This document shows, piece by piece, positions 45,044-56,762 of a stretch of 64,000 nt of DNA. Position numbers and translations under genes: made by a program. The stretch spans positions 186,001-250,000 of the forward strand of contig NADL03000101.1 in the NCBI GenBank assembly GCA_002205965.3. The letters are read 5' to 3'. Source of the DNA: Kappaphycus alvarezii (taxonomy: Eukaryota > Rhodophyta > Florideophyceae > Gigartinales > Solieriaceae). Every line of letters starts with the position of its first letter. Position 1 is the first letter of the stretch. The notes beneath the pieces were generated by a model that did not search any database, had not been told where the DNA came from, and saw nothing but the letters and a program-made list of their open reading frames with translations.

Positions 45044-45289
45044 TTTTCTGGAAGGTAAGGATGGGGAAATTTGCTGGACTGATGAAATTGCAGGCTTGGC
45101 TACTCAGACTTTACTCGAAGCTCTATGACGTCATCACTAAGTACTGTCTTCAACCACTGCCTTCTACAATCAGGGTGGTCACTAAATACTTGGAAACTTA
45201 AGCGCTAGAGCAATTTTTATGAGCCCGGACGAGCAGAAAGTATCATTTAATCCGTTTTACAATTGCTTTCAAAGCTGGTGATATTCTGT

Positions 45290-45960
45290 TAAACATATTA
45301 GCCCACCAGATACACCCTGCCGGTACCTTTTTTCTTCAAGGAGCAATTTAAGTTCAGCCCTAGGATGCAGCCAGAGAAAAATAACATAACATATCATATG
45401 GGATATAGATTTTTTCATGATGAAGTCAGGAGAAGACGGCCGAAGTACAAATAGCACACATAATTGTACGGAGTATAGATTCATGGGTAAATTTATTGAG
45501 GGTAAATTTATTTCCTCTCGTACAAAGTATAGAAATAATAGTCTGCAGCCTGATAATGCAGCTGAGGATGCAGTCGGAGGATACAGACAGGGTTGCGAGC
45601 AGGGAGGAGGAAAGTGGGATGAAGTGGGCTGTATATGTACTGTATGATGAGAGAAGAAAGCGGTGAAATAATGACATAGATTCGCAAAACCACCTTTAAT
45701 GCAAGAAATAAGGAACAGTACAAAGTACATTACGGAGTACAGTTCAAAAAAAGTTCAAAAACAGACACTAGTACAACACATTGACACCGCTGCAGCAAAC
45801 GTTATTCTATACAACGTGCGCGTAACATACACCAATCCCACCCTGTATAAGTGTGAACATCTTATTCGGCAAACTCATGCAAAGTATAATCTACACTCCT
45901 TTATAGCACCTTTCTCTACGTAAAATAACCTCATAAACAACAATCTTCCGTCGAAAACAC
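45290..45960 (-). repeat. Possible LTR relic
   Basis: Lies directly beyond the RNase H end of a minus-strand copia piece (46130-46640) and before the leader of B1, where an LTR is expected. It contains regulatory-looking repeats (AATAAATTTACCC twice) and TACTGTA-type motifs. A second copy was not found. Confidence 0.22.
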
Positions 45961-46129
45961 TTCATAATCAACCGTTATACCTGTACAGACATTACAACTG
46001 TAAAAGAAAATCTAGTAGAATTGTAGAACTTGAACTACCAGTGAATGATATGAAAGGAAGTAATCTTTAGTGTAGAGGACTGAGGGCCAAGTTACAAATT
46101 TCAAAATTTATGCAAAATTTGCATTAACC

Positions 46130-46640
46130 ACTAACCTGTCGAATTCGCACTTTGGACCGTTGAAATTTCATTTTCCTTTCAAGGAAGCCTCATTTTCAGC
46201 CTTTACACACATGTGCACACAGTTACATATGTAAGACGTGGCATTTATCCTGTGCAGCTTGCCGACTGTGTGAGGGTCTTGCAATCGCCTCACTAATTCA
46301 ACGATCCCACCCATATTACATGAAATAATCATTAAGCAGCTTGCACGGTCCCAGATTTCTAATGCATTTAGTGATGAGACGGCCACCAAGGGGCTTGGTC
46401 AGTATATCTACGGGAAGTTGAGTAGAAAATACGTCAAACAATAAAAAATGTCGCGACTTAAAGCATCTCCAAAATGCGATATTATATGCCAATGAGCTTG
46501 TTTCCGCTCTTCATTTCCAGCAAACGCTGTTATAACCATAATTTTGACATCCGATTGTAACAAGGCTACCTTTTTTTCCAAGTGCATCCGTGAGAATTTA
46601 TCTGGGCCCGGCAGCCTCTTTGCAAGCATAAAGTGGTGCA
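46130..46640 (-). mobile_element. Copia RNase H C-terminal fragment
   Basis: The minus strand near 46440-46370 encodes STQLPVDILTKPLGGRLI, the diagnostic end of copia RNase H (…ADxLTKxL). Upstream is a short degraded RNase H stretch. The rest of the element is missing or unrecognisable. It is old and broken. Confidence 0.6.
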
Positions 46641-46699
46641 AGTAAACATTAATATATAATATGTATTTGTCCTAGATGCCGTATATCACGATAAAATCG

Positions 46700-49540
46700 A
46701 ATTGTTTCATGTACTATGTACCTAAATGCTCGACAATGTACTTAACAAGCGTCTTGGTCATGTTAAGTCCTCAAATGGATCAGGAATCTGGGAATATGTG
46801 AGTTTCCTGATGCTTAGGTCATTTGATCGAGTGATGACGTTATTAATTTCTTGACACGGCCACACAACCATCGCATCGATGATATGGTTCATACGGAACT
46901 TCGAGAGCTGTATTCGTGAAAGTTGTCAGAATTGCAGTGTCCAAGGCACAGTCGAGGCAAATTTTCCGGAAATCCAAATTTTCCAGGGAAAATGGTCGGT
47001 TTTTGAGGTCATCGCTTTATGAAAAGGTTTCATTAGTTTTGACAAGTGGGACTTGGTCCGTAATCCTCTAGGCTAAAGATTACTCCCTGAAATCGCATTG
47101 GCTACAGTTCAAATACTACAATTCCATTGGCTTGTAATTTTCTCTTGTAACGGCTGTAGAGGCTTAACGGTTGATTATGGGATATTTTGAGAGCAGGGTT
47201 TTGTTTTTTGGGTCATCTTACGGATGTTAAGTTCCTGTAAAGGGTCAAAAATATATTGTACCAGAGAAATACAGAATAATAGTAAATATAGACGTTTTCA
47301 GGAAGAAATATCTATATGTGATGTACTAGTGGTACAGCGAAGCGGAGAAACCATTTCTGCACTTGTGTCCATCTGTTTTACTAGTACCAGCTGTCGGAGA
47401 GTACGTTTTGCTGTATTACGAACTATACTTGAGTTCTTATATGAAGAAGCGGTTATACAAATCATTTCCATGGTTACGCTGGTCCGATTACCGGATGTAT
47501 AGTATATGGAAGGCTACACTCTGCTGTTGCACTATCTGGATGCCCCACTTGCTGCATTCCACTGCTACAATCCCTGGATGAATCGCTGACTACATGAAAC
47601 GGCCTTATCCCCAGTTTCCACCTTCAGGATGAATTCCCGGCTATATATTTCCTGTGCTGATTATTAATTCTATATTTAATATGAGAAAACAATTATTACA
47701 CCCTTAATTGCTATTATCTTTGAGTTTGCAAGTTTTAATGCTATTTATTAGTCGTCTCCATCTACTGGCTATATCCATATTGCTTAATGAATAATAAGAT
47801 AATTAACAGGTGCGTCTTATTTGAATTAGTTTAACGGAATTATAAATTGCAAACGCAAACAAAAAGAGGAACAAGCGATAGTTAACTCTTATCATAAGCA
47901 AATGTGCTCGATTTTGTGATGCTGGAGTTGTTGAAATTAGAAATAATACTTCGGCCGGTGTAACTGTTTCTTTCTCTGTGGATTTGTGATGCGTCTAGAA
48001 GAGACTGGCAGGGTATTCGGAAATATAGGAGGTGGTCTCTTTTACGCATGTCCTGCTACCGTCTTATTCTTGCAGAAACCGGAAATATGCGACAGAAATC
48101 GCCTCTTATTTAGCATGAAGTAGGTTACTAGGGAAAATTCCGAGATTATTTTGCAGTGAAAGTTACACAAAGGCTTTCGCCATCAGAGTGAATTGCAGAG
48201 AAGTTAAATAAATTTCGACGAGAAATTTCATATCTTTCGTCCTTGAGATGTTTCAGAAGACTCGGTCACTCTGGATTGGGGTAGTACGGCCTTACAGGGA
48301 CGCGTCTCAGCACGAATTATTCTTGAAAAAAGAATATAATCTACGACAGGATGGGTTATAGGAATTTCAATATCTTGTTTGAGGATTGGACAACAGGTAA
48401 CCACTGAGGAGATCGTGTGTTAGTTTGGGAATTGAGGTGAAGTGTGCGTGTTCACATAATATCGCCAAGAATAAAGAGACTTACTGTTGGTATTTAATGC
48501 GGTTCATGGGAAAACCTGGGTATCAAACAAAGGGACGATCAGTTGCCACAGAGAGCTGTAGCGATTAATCATACGGAGAAAGTATTATGTAATGTAGAGA
48601 TGACAAGCGATGTCGGGCCGCAATTACAACAGAGATAGGTAACGCAGAGACTAAATTGGGCAATCAGGCCATAAAACAAAGACAAAGATTGTGAAGAAAA
48701 CGGTAAGACGAGCGCGATCTGGCGAATATGCTCGGCGATATATCTCAGTTCTTGCGAAAAGCTCCTCCTACGGCTTCAAAATTTCGTTCTCTCTTCTCGC
48801 TTTCTCGCGACCGCTAGACTCGCTTATTACAGGCTTTTTGTTGCATTCGGTCGCCCCCAGTGCGATTTTAGGCTTTTTGGGGTACGAAAATGCCTTCTGA
48901 GAGGTAAAATAGGTCTGAAATATATGAATTTGGATGTTTGGTAGACTTGGCCCGATACCTTTGTAGAGAATAAATGAAATTTCGAACGAGGCAGAACAAG
49001 GGTTTGGAGGGAAACAGAAAGAAGAAAAGTGGGAGAAAGGATTAGATAACAAGAGAGAGTTTCGAGAGGAGAACAGGTATATTTTAGGCTACATAGAAAC
49101 CAAAGAATGAGGGAAAGTCGGTCTCAATTAAACTTTCAGCTTGGTTTTTCGAAGGTCTAGAGCTTTGCCTAGAATTTTGTGGAAGCGAAATAGATGAAGG
49201 TGAAAATAAAACCAAATTATGAGAGCTGATCTAAATAGGATCAGCTCACAGGCATGTGTCAATCGAGATCTAGATTATCCGTCACTACGGACTCTACAAA
49301 GTTGTAAGGTTCGACATATTCCTACAATTGTAATCAGCATTTATTTCAGCAGCTATATACACAAATTAACAAGATAAAAAAACATGAGCCCGTGTATGAC
49401 CCTTCAAACCATAGTGCAATGTCTTCCAAATGGGGTTTCCTCGCGAATCATAAGCACACACCAGACCGAGCGACAAAAAAGATAAAAAGCTATACTTGTT
49501 TCTCTTGGTTTGTTCCAGGTAAAGATTGTTGACAAAAATG
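46700..49540. other. AT-rich spacer
   Basis: No recognised gene. A 69-codon ATG ORF at 48691-48900 sits in a slightly GC-richer patch, but both strands are open and no domain is visible. A short dyad (GAGCTGATC...GATCAGCTC) lies at 49222-49246. Confidence 0.4.
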
Positions 49541-49544
49541 AAAC

Positions 49545-52150
49545 ATGTGCAACAATAGCAGAATTCACGTTGATTCTAATCCTGGCTTTAGAGACATAGT
49601 TGAATCTGTTGTGACATCAGAAAGATGTCTTCACTGCTTTTTTAAAACTAGACATAGAAGAGTATATGGACATGGAGCAACCGAAAAAAGCTCGGGACAA
49701 AAAGGACGAAAAGAAGGTGACTTATGTCTGCCGACTGCTGGAGGAGATGTATGGATTAAAGCAGCTGAGTTACTGCTCGCACAGAAATAGAGCATTCAAG
49801 CGGCATAAAATCCTGAACAAGCTGTCAGCTCGGAGTCGGTTTCTACACTGCTGGTATAGAAAAAAAAAAGGAGGTCCCCAGATTTTGCAACCACGTTTCG
49901 CAGCTTGAAGCGACCTTGAAGACCATGAAAACTTTAGAGGAGAATTTTATTCGACTTTTTTTTACCTCAATGGCTCATTGAAAGAATTTAACAACTTTTC
50001 GGACATTGGCGTGGGCGATGGCAGTACATGTACGAAATAGAGTAACGAAACGTCATTTTCTTATACGCACCATCCCTCATCATATTCCTTTGGCCGGCAA
50101 CCTAGCTTGGAGCATCTACGCTCGATTGGATGTTAATGCTGGTACAAGGTCAACAATGCAGATATAAAGAAACTATTCTCCAGATAAATTGAGGCTAGTA
50201 TGATTGGATTCGCCCTGCGCGGCAAACCTTACCGGCTTTATGATCCATTTTTGAGAAAATTCACTGTGTATAGAGATAGAGACATCAGTTTCAGTAAATA
50301 TACAACTGCTAAATTGAACGGAGAAAAATTATTTGAGGAATTTATGTTCGGATCTTATGAAGAGCAGGCCACTTTTTTCTCGAAAATTAGGAATTAATCG
50401 TGTCAGATGAAACTAAACCACCTCGATCTGATTATGTCGAGCCGTAGCGGTCTCAAACTCCTCAAGTCTCTATTGGGGAACAGAGTGCTACTAAAGGTAT
50501 TAATAATTCAGCTGGTGGACTTTGGAGATCAGACAGAAAGCGGAGACCACAGTCTCCATGGTGAAGGTCATAAATGAAGTCCTATGAATACCATAAAGGT
50601 CTCATTAACAATGCCGCCACAATGAATTCCTTCAAGAAAAGGCAGGAAACGATTAGGATTGTTGTAATACTAGTATTGACTCCAGAAGGAACCCTTTCCC
50701 AAAAAGCCAGACATGGAAGGAAGCCTGTTTGTGCGAAGCTGAGAGCTTTGCGCGTTTTTGTTGCGTTGTAGACCAATGATTCTTTTTTTGGGGTATCGAC
50801 TGTGGAAAGTCAACTATTTATACTACCGTCAATGCCTCTTTCTCTAGCACATACGCGATTTTTTCAACTACTCTCAAGTTACCGAGAGTCACCGTGATGT
50901 AACACGTTGCGAGAGGCACAACGTAATTATCATTTGATATGTTGGAGGACTGTCAAATATCACCAGTTTGGTTACTGGATAGGAAGCATGCGGGTTCCGA
51001 ATCTTGATGCAGCAATCCCTTGCTACACTGTTCCGCGTTCTGAAGCTTGAAGAATATTGACCCCGAAGTGTTTTTTGCTATAAAGGGCGTTTCCAACTGC
51101 AGCCGTAGTATAGATTAGAAAGACAAATCGTACTAGTGGTTTTTACAGGTGAAAGGGTATGCATTCGCTGTTTACCTGACACCTATTCAAATTTTGGTGG
51201 CCTTGAGCACCCATCAGTGTCTCCAGTACTATCAGATGGACTTTAAGACTGCTTTCATGAATGGTGAAGCCGAGGAGGACCTATAAATGGAGCAAACGAA
51301 GGGATTAAGAGATTCATTAAAGACCAATCTCGCGTGAAAGTTCTAGTAAGCATGAAATGGTCTCATTACTGCTAAACATCTAAAATCAACGAATTTTTCG
51401 TAGGTGAATTGATGTTTTCTGGCAGTTCCAGTCAGCCTTTTTCCTACGTAAAATATAGACCAGGAGCGTTGGTTATTACTTTTCTCTATGTTAATGACCT
51501 TCTACTCGCCAGGAAGCAACATGAAGGAAACGGCGTGGATGAAGTGGCTGGTCGATAGAAGATTTGAGATGAAGGATCTGGGGGAAGACGAGACGGGGTT
51601 TGGTCTTGAAGTTGCTCATGATTGGAAGAAAACTACTCTGTCCCTGTCCCGAGCCAGAATTTTAAGGTGTATCTTTAAACAGTTTGGAATTCAGGAATGT
51701 AAGAGGTTTGATACGCCAATAGTGACAAAATTCGATGCGTTCAGTCCAATAGACGGATCTAATATGAGAAAAGATGTTCCAAATCGCAAGAGAATCGGGG
51801 AACTCATAAAACTGGCCATAGGCTCTCGACCAGATATTTCAGTTGAATTATCAAAGTTTGCTCATTTTTTGAGGAGCAGTTGGAGTACCACAAGGCTTGC
51901 TCCAAACGCATAATGAATTAAATCACAGAAATCATGGATTTGGGTGTTTTATACCGCGGGTATGCTGGTCTGGCGCTATTGGAGCACGGGGATTCGGATT
52001 GGTTAGACGATACCTCTGATCACAAGCCTATCCCGGGGTTTTCATTTTGTACAGCTGGGATGGAAGAATTTGCTGTCTCAAAAGACAACTGCCGTTGCGG
52101 CGTCCCTTTACGAAGCAGACCACAGTACCTTAACTGCGACTAAAAGACTT
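49545..52150 (+). mobile_element. Ty1/copia fossil(s), plus strand
   Basis: In order: an RT piece (MEQPKKARDKKDEKK, then YVCRLLEEMYGLKQ) at 49660-49770; an integrase C-terminal region (WAMAVHVRNRVTKR near 50010; LRGKPYRLYDPFLRKFTVYR at 50215-50275); a second RT piece (QMDFKTAFMNGEAEEDL) near 51235; RT/RNase H at 51488-51913 (KWLVDRRFEMKDLGEDETGF) and an RNase H piece at 51934-52143. Because RT sequence occurs on both sides of integrase, at least two copies or a rearranged copy are present. Very old, many breaks. Confidence 0.75.
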
Positions 52151-52789
52151 TTTCTGGCTTTTACGGGTAGAACGGAACATTTAAAATCCATTGAGTGGAC
52201 TCAAAGGTGTCTTAAAAATACATAAGATAGCATGAAAGTCCAATATGAAAACAAGATAAAAACGGAGGTAGCGAAGAATGAGTCCGCAAGCCTACAAAAC
52301 AAGAACATTGATATTGCATACAACGTTGTGTGCTCTGGTTCAAAATTTTCTGCCACAAAAAAACGGTCAATGCTCAGAGTTTAGACGGAATCAGCCTCAA
52401 TTACCAACTCTGGGTTTCATCTTGTTCAGTATCAGAACCAGTTGCTTCGGATTCATTTCCGTAACCAATCCTCCTTATCAAATGACGTTATTGTCATCCA
52501 TTAGATGTTCACAAAAAGAACAAGGAACTAGTCTCGAATTGTTAAGATGCACACCCATCGAAATAACTATTCAGCTTAACTTGCCGTCCCACGCCAAAAA
52601 GGCCTTAGTTACCGACGGCTAACCAACAGTGGCTCCCTTTGCTGCGTTGGAAAAAAGTCCGAATATCTCATTAGGAGGAAAAAGTATACCAGCTTTGACA
52701 TCGTAACACCGTTAACTGAGACCCTTTACGCTTTTCCTGCATTCAGAAGTGATAGGGCGTAATCAATCAACCAAAAGTTCTTGTCGGGA

Positions 52790-54460
52790 CACGATTCTTC
52801 ATTTGCACTGGTTTTTCAAGAGCTTCAGCCCAAATTAACTTATGAAGTTCATATAGGACCGAGTAGACCTAAATTGATTAGTCTGTGTACAAATAAACTG
52901 TTCAGCTACACCGTTCTGTTCCGGTATGTATGCAGCTGTTATTTGATGAACAGCTTCCTGTAAAGATGGGACTAATTGCAACTCTGAAGAAAGATAATAC
53001 CTACTCTGGCAGGATCACTGAAATTTCACTCCAGGATCAGTGTTTATGAGGGTAAAATCAGGCATTTTATTGATAAAATTGGAACTTTTCATATTTACTT
53101 TTCATAACGGAGAGAAAATCCAAACTGGAGTGGTTATAAATGAACGTGAAAAAGTATGTGAGGCCGTTTAGTGAATGCACTTGAAATTAGACGAGAAAAT
53201 ACTAATGGATCAAGTCTAAGAATTTTTTTGCCCTAATTCATCAGCGATGTTTGGGAATCGAAGCACAATTTTCTTTTCACAATACACAGGCATTAAATTT
53301 TACAGAATCAAAGTCATAAAATCATCTTGTACCATTGTCCATATTTGAAGATGAAAGAAGTGTCCCACCACTAGGTTATTGCGAGCCATAGACAGTAATT
53401 TATGAGTATGAAGGTCAGTAATTCTTTCATTCCACGTCCTTTGGGAAGTTTTATACGCGCAATGGACCGTAATACAAGTGGAAAGCACATTTACCTCTCC
53501 TCTATTTGTTGCTGTAGCCAACGTGCATTAATTTTCCGCGTTAGTGCATTTACCAGGAACAAAATCAACAAGAAGTGCATTATCGACCATATCGCTGACA
53601 GAAATAACGGAAAAGGCAAAATTTTGAACGTGGACCACAGTTAAGATTGCAGCACTTTTGAACTCCATTCATAGCAAGCGTAGCACATTTACAACTCCGG
53701 CCACTAATTCAAAAGCTTTCTCTTCTATCCCGACGAGGCTTTCTGAGACCTATTTATAGTCCAAGAAGGGACTCTTGTCAAATGTCATGAGAAGATAGCA
53801 TTCAGTGTTTATACGCCAAAATTTTAACGTTATTCTGAGGCCAGAGTTATCTGCCTTGTTCATTAGTCATATGGACTCAGTTTCATTGACTTTGAGATCA
53901 TCTTTTTCTTAGAAATTCATCTCTATAGGCCTTTGTGACGGCTGACGTGAGAGATGACTAGGTGGATGAGGTCTTCTTCTGTTAATATATTTAACCTACT
54001 ACCGGGCAGCGAAGTGTCCATTGTGGCCATAGTTCATGCATATCAACGGGTAAACAAGTCTTGACTCAGCGATCTGCCCAAAAAGAGAGGTACTTGGCGG
54101 AGTCTGCCGTCTAGCAAGCTTCATCGAGACTATTCTTGACATAAAATAATCAGAATGAGTTATACTCAATAGCTACAAGATTTCGCAAACTACCGACATA
54201 CGGCAGAAATTTCTAATTTTGTAGAAAGGTGGCCGTACAGAAAGCACTCCGGGGCGCCATCTTAGTTAGTAACATGTGACGCTCAAAAAATTCCGAAATG
54301 GCGTCATTTATTCCTTCAGCAGTGACTGCATCTCTCAAGCGATATAACTGATCATTAAAAAGGACAGGATTATAGTAGCTCTTGTCTCTTGATCTCCTTG
54401 CTCCCAGGCCTTGAAGATGGGAGAAAAATCTTCCTAATAGACCAGGTATGTGATTTTTCA
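52790..54460 (-). mobile_element. Ty1/copia fossil B2 (gag to integrase), related to B1
   Basis: On the minus strand: a Gag-like piece (LYRLRDAVTAEGINDAISEF) at 54461-54213, a degraded knuckle region near 54030, a gag-pre-integrase piece at 53521-53300 and integrase (ITAAYIPEQNGVAEQ) near 52910. It parallels B1 across at least 44110-43880 versus 53940-53670 at the nucleotide level. It is broken many times. Confidence 0.72.
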
Positions 54461-56298
54461 CGCCAAGAAGGGCAAAAACAGGTGCGCCTTATTTTTTTAC
54501 ACACAAAAGTTCGCATTAATCAGCTTCTAAATCTTCACATATCTTCCTCCTTGATGATCTCTGTTACATATTGCTCTAAACTGGAGCTTCATACTTTCTG
54601 CTCTAAGATGCCAAGCTGGAGGCCGATATTCATTTGCAGTGGCAAGCCCAACTCTACAATAACACAGAACTTTAAAATATAGACTAAATAAAATGCCAAA
54701 GAATTATCTTTAAATCAGTAAAAGGTACTTTAAACTCCTCTGAGACAAAAACACTTTCAAATGATCCTCATAGTTCTCATCATGTTAAAAAAGTTGTGGG
54801 AATCAAAAAATTTACCTCGAATAGTGCAACGGATGTTAATGCCTTTGTTGTCACTTGTAGTCCTATGAGCGTTGGGATTTGATTTTATCGGCAAAAAATC
54901 TTGGATAAGTGGAAAGTAATATCGTAGACAGTGCAGTACCTCTTGTTTCTCGCCGTAACGCTACTCCTTTCCTTTAGTTTGTTTTTCTCAACTTTATCGG
55001 CAAGAGCTATAGCTTTTCTTGCTGAGATGCGTTAAAAGTTCTTTAAATACATTTTCAGGGACAAATAATTTCACTTTGGGGGTGATGCATGAGGGTCGAC
55101 GGCAGTGGTCCTTCTCGCTGCGTTACTTCGATCGATTCCATAGTTGACCTCTGTACATATCGCAAATTATCCAAACATACAACGCTGAGAAGCTAGATTA
55201 CGAATCCACTGCAATCAAGAAAGCCAGGCACAACAGTAGAAGTGGTCTCCAGGAACAGATTTTGTAAATAAAAGTCTTTATATATACACTAAAGGATGCA
55301 AAAAGAAATACTTAGATGAGCAAATTATGTAATTATTCAAAATGCTAGAAGAACTACGAGATATTTCCAACAGATTGTATATGTTTTCAATGATTTAAAA
55401 ACAAAGAGCCCAAGTGAATATAACAAGCCAAGAATGGAAGCAATTATGGCGGAAAAAACGGAATAATTCAATGAACATGCCACGTACGGGAATCAAACAC
55501 AGTACAGAGGTATCCTGTAACTGAGCACATAAACTGATTACAGAATCAAAGGGCAAGATTGGTGAGTGCAAAGATGAAGTGCAAGCTATACTTCACACGA
55601 AACTCTATAACTTTTCCATCAAGTAACAAATTCAAACAATTAATTCTAAACTCAAGCTCCTCAGTAAGGACCCCTAAAATATAGATCTCTAGTAATGAGG
55701 AAGATATTGGCTCAGTGGCCTACAAAGTTTCATTCAATCCTTTTTCAACTGCGTCCGAAATAATAAAATTCGGGTTTACACTTTGACTCACAAGATGCAC
55801 CCATTTTGTACCTTATTTTTCTACAAGAACCAAAGCTGATGCAGCCACAGGATGCAATCGAAGTTGAAATGACGTGAGCACTCGGGAATATAAATATAAG
55901 AACAAATAAATTCACTTTCATATTAAATATAGTTTCATTCATCTGCAGCCAGCAATGCAGCCAGGGAGTGCTACAGTAAATAATACAGCTAGAGGCTGTC
56001 AACTATTTTCTGTACGTCAAGAAAACGAAGTAGTGCAATCATAATAATGATTCCTACTTAGCTTAATCACAGTACGAGATAAAGTTTCTCGGCTAATAAT
56101 GGAGTATTAAAAGTAACGACAATGCAGCAAAGGTTTTACGCTTTTCCGTTTACGTGTACATCACATACAACAATGTCACCATTTACATCTGTATATATCA
56201 TATTCCTGCATATCATCCGTATAGAAGGATCTTCGCACAACTGTAGTACCATGTAAAGTACATGGCACATATGTTCTACCAGACACTTCAAGTACTAC

Positions 56299-56762
56299 CC
56301 TCGGGCCAGCGATGAAGTCAAAGGACTAATAGAAAGACTAGACTCCACCCGTATATATATCATGGCTACTATTTATCATGAAAAATAACAACACGCAAAG
56401 AGCGAATATAATGAGAGGGATAACGATTAATTGTAAAGATTTATGGAGTGCTTATTCAGAAAGTTTCGCACCTCACGGCAAATTTGATAAAAAAACTCCT
56501 GAAGCTGTAAGAATAACCAGTCTTAAGCACTAATCCTCGGCCCAGCGATGAAGTCAAAGGACTAACAGAAAGACTAGACTCCACCCGTATATATATCATG
56601 GCTACTATTTATCATGAAAAATAACAACAACAACAGAGCGAATATAATGAGAGGGATAACGATTAATTGTAAAGATTTATGGAGTGCTTATTCAGAAAGT
56701 TTCGCACCTTACGGCAAATTTGATAAAAAACTCCTGAAGCTGTAAGAATAACCAGTCTTAAG
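56299..56762 (+). repeat. Tandem duplication, 236-bp unit
   Basis: Copy 1 56299-56534 and copy 2 56535-56762 both start CCTCGG and end CCAGTCTTAAG. They differ only at a handful of bases and short indels (for example AACAACACGCAAAG versus AACAACAACAACAG), so the event is recent compared with the surrounding decayed DNA. No coding potential. Confidence 0.92.

Noticed and set aside
48691-49052. 69-codon plus and 94-codon minus ORFs in a GC-richer patch
   Set aside because: Both strands are open and neither shows a domain, splice context or neighbour that would support a gene.
49222-49246. Short dyad GAGCTGATC...GATCAGCTC as a possible terminator or operator
   Set aside because: The arms are only 9 bp and there is no associated gene, so it is not distinguishable from chance.
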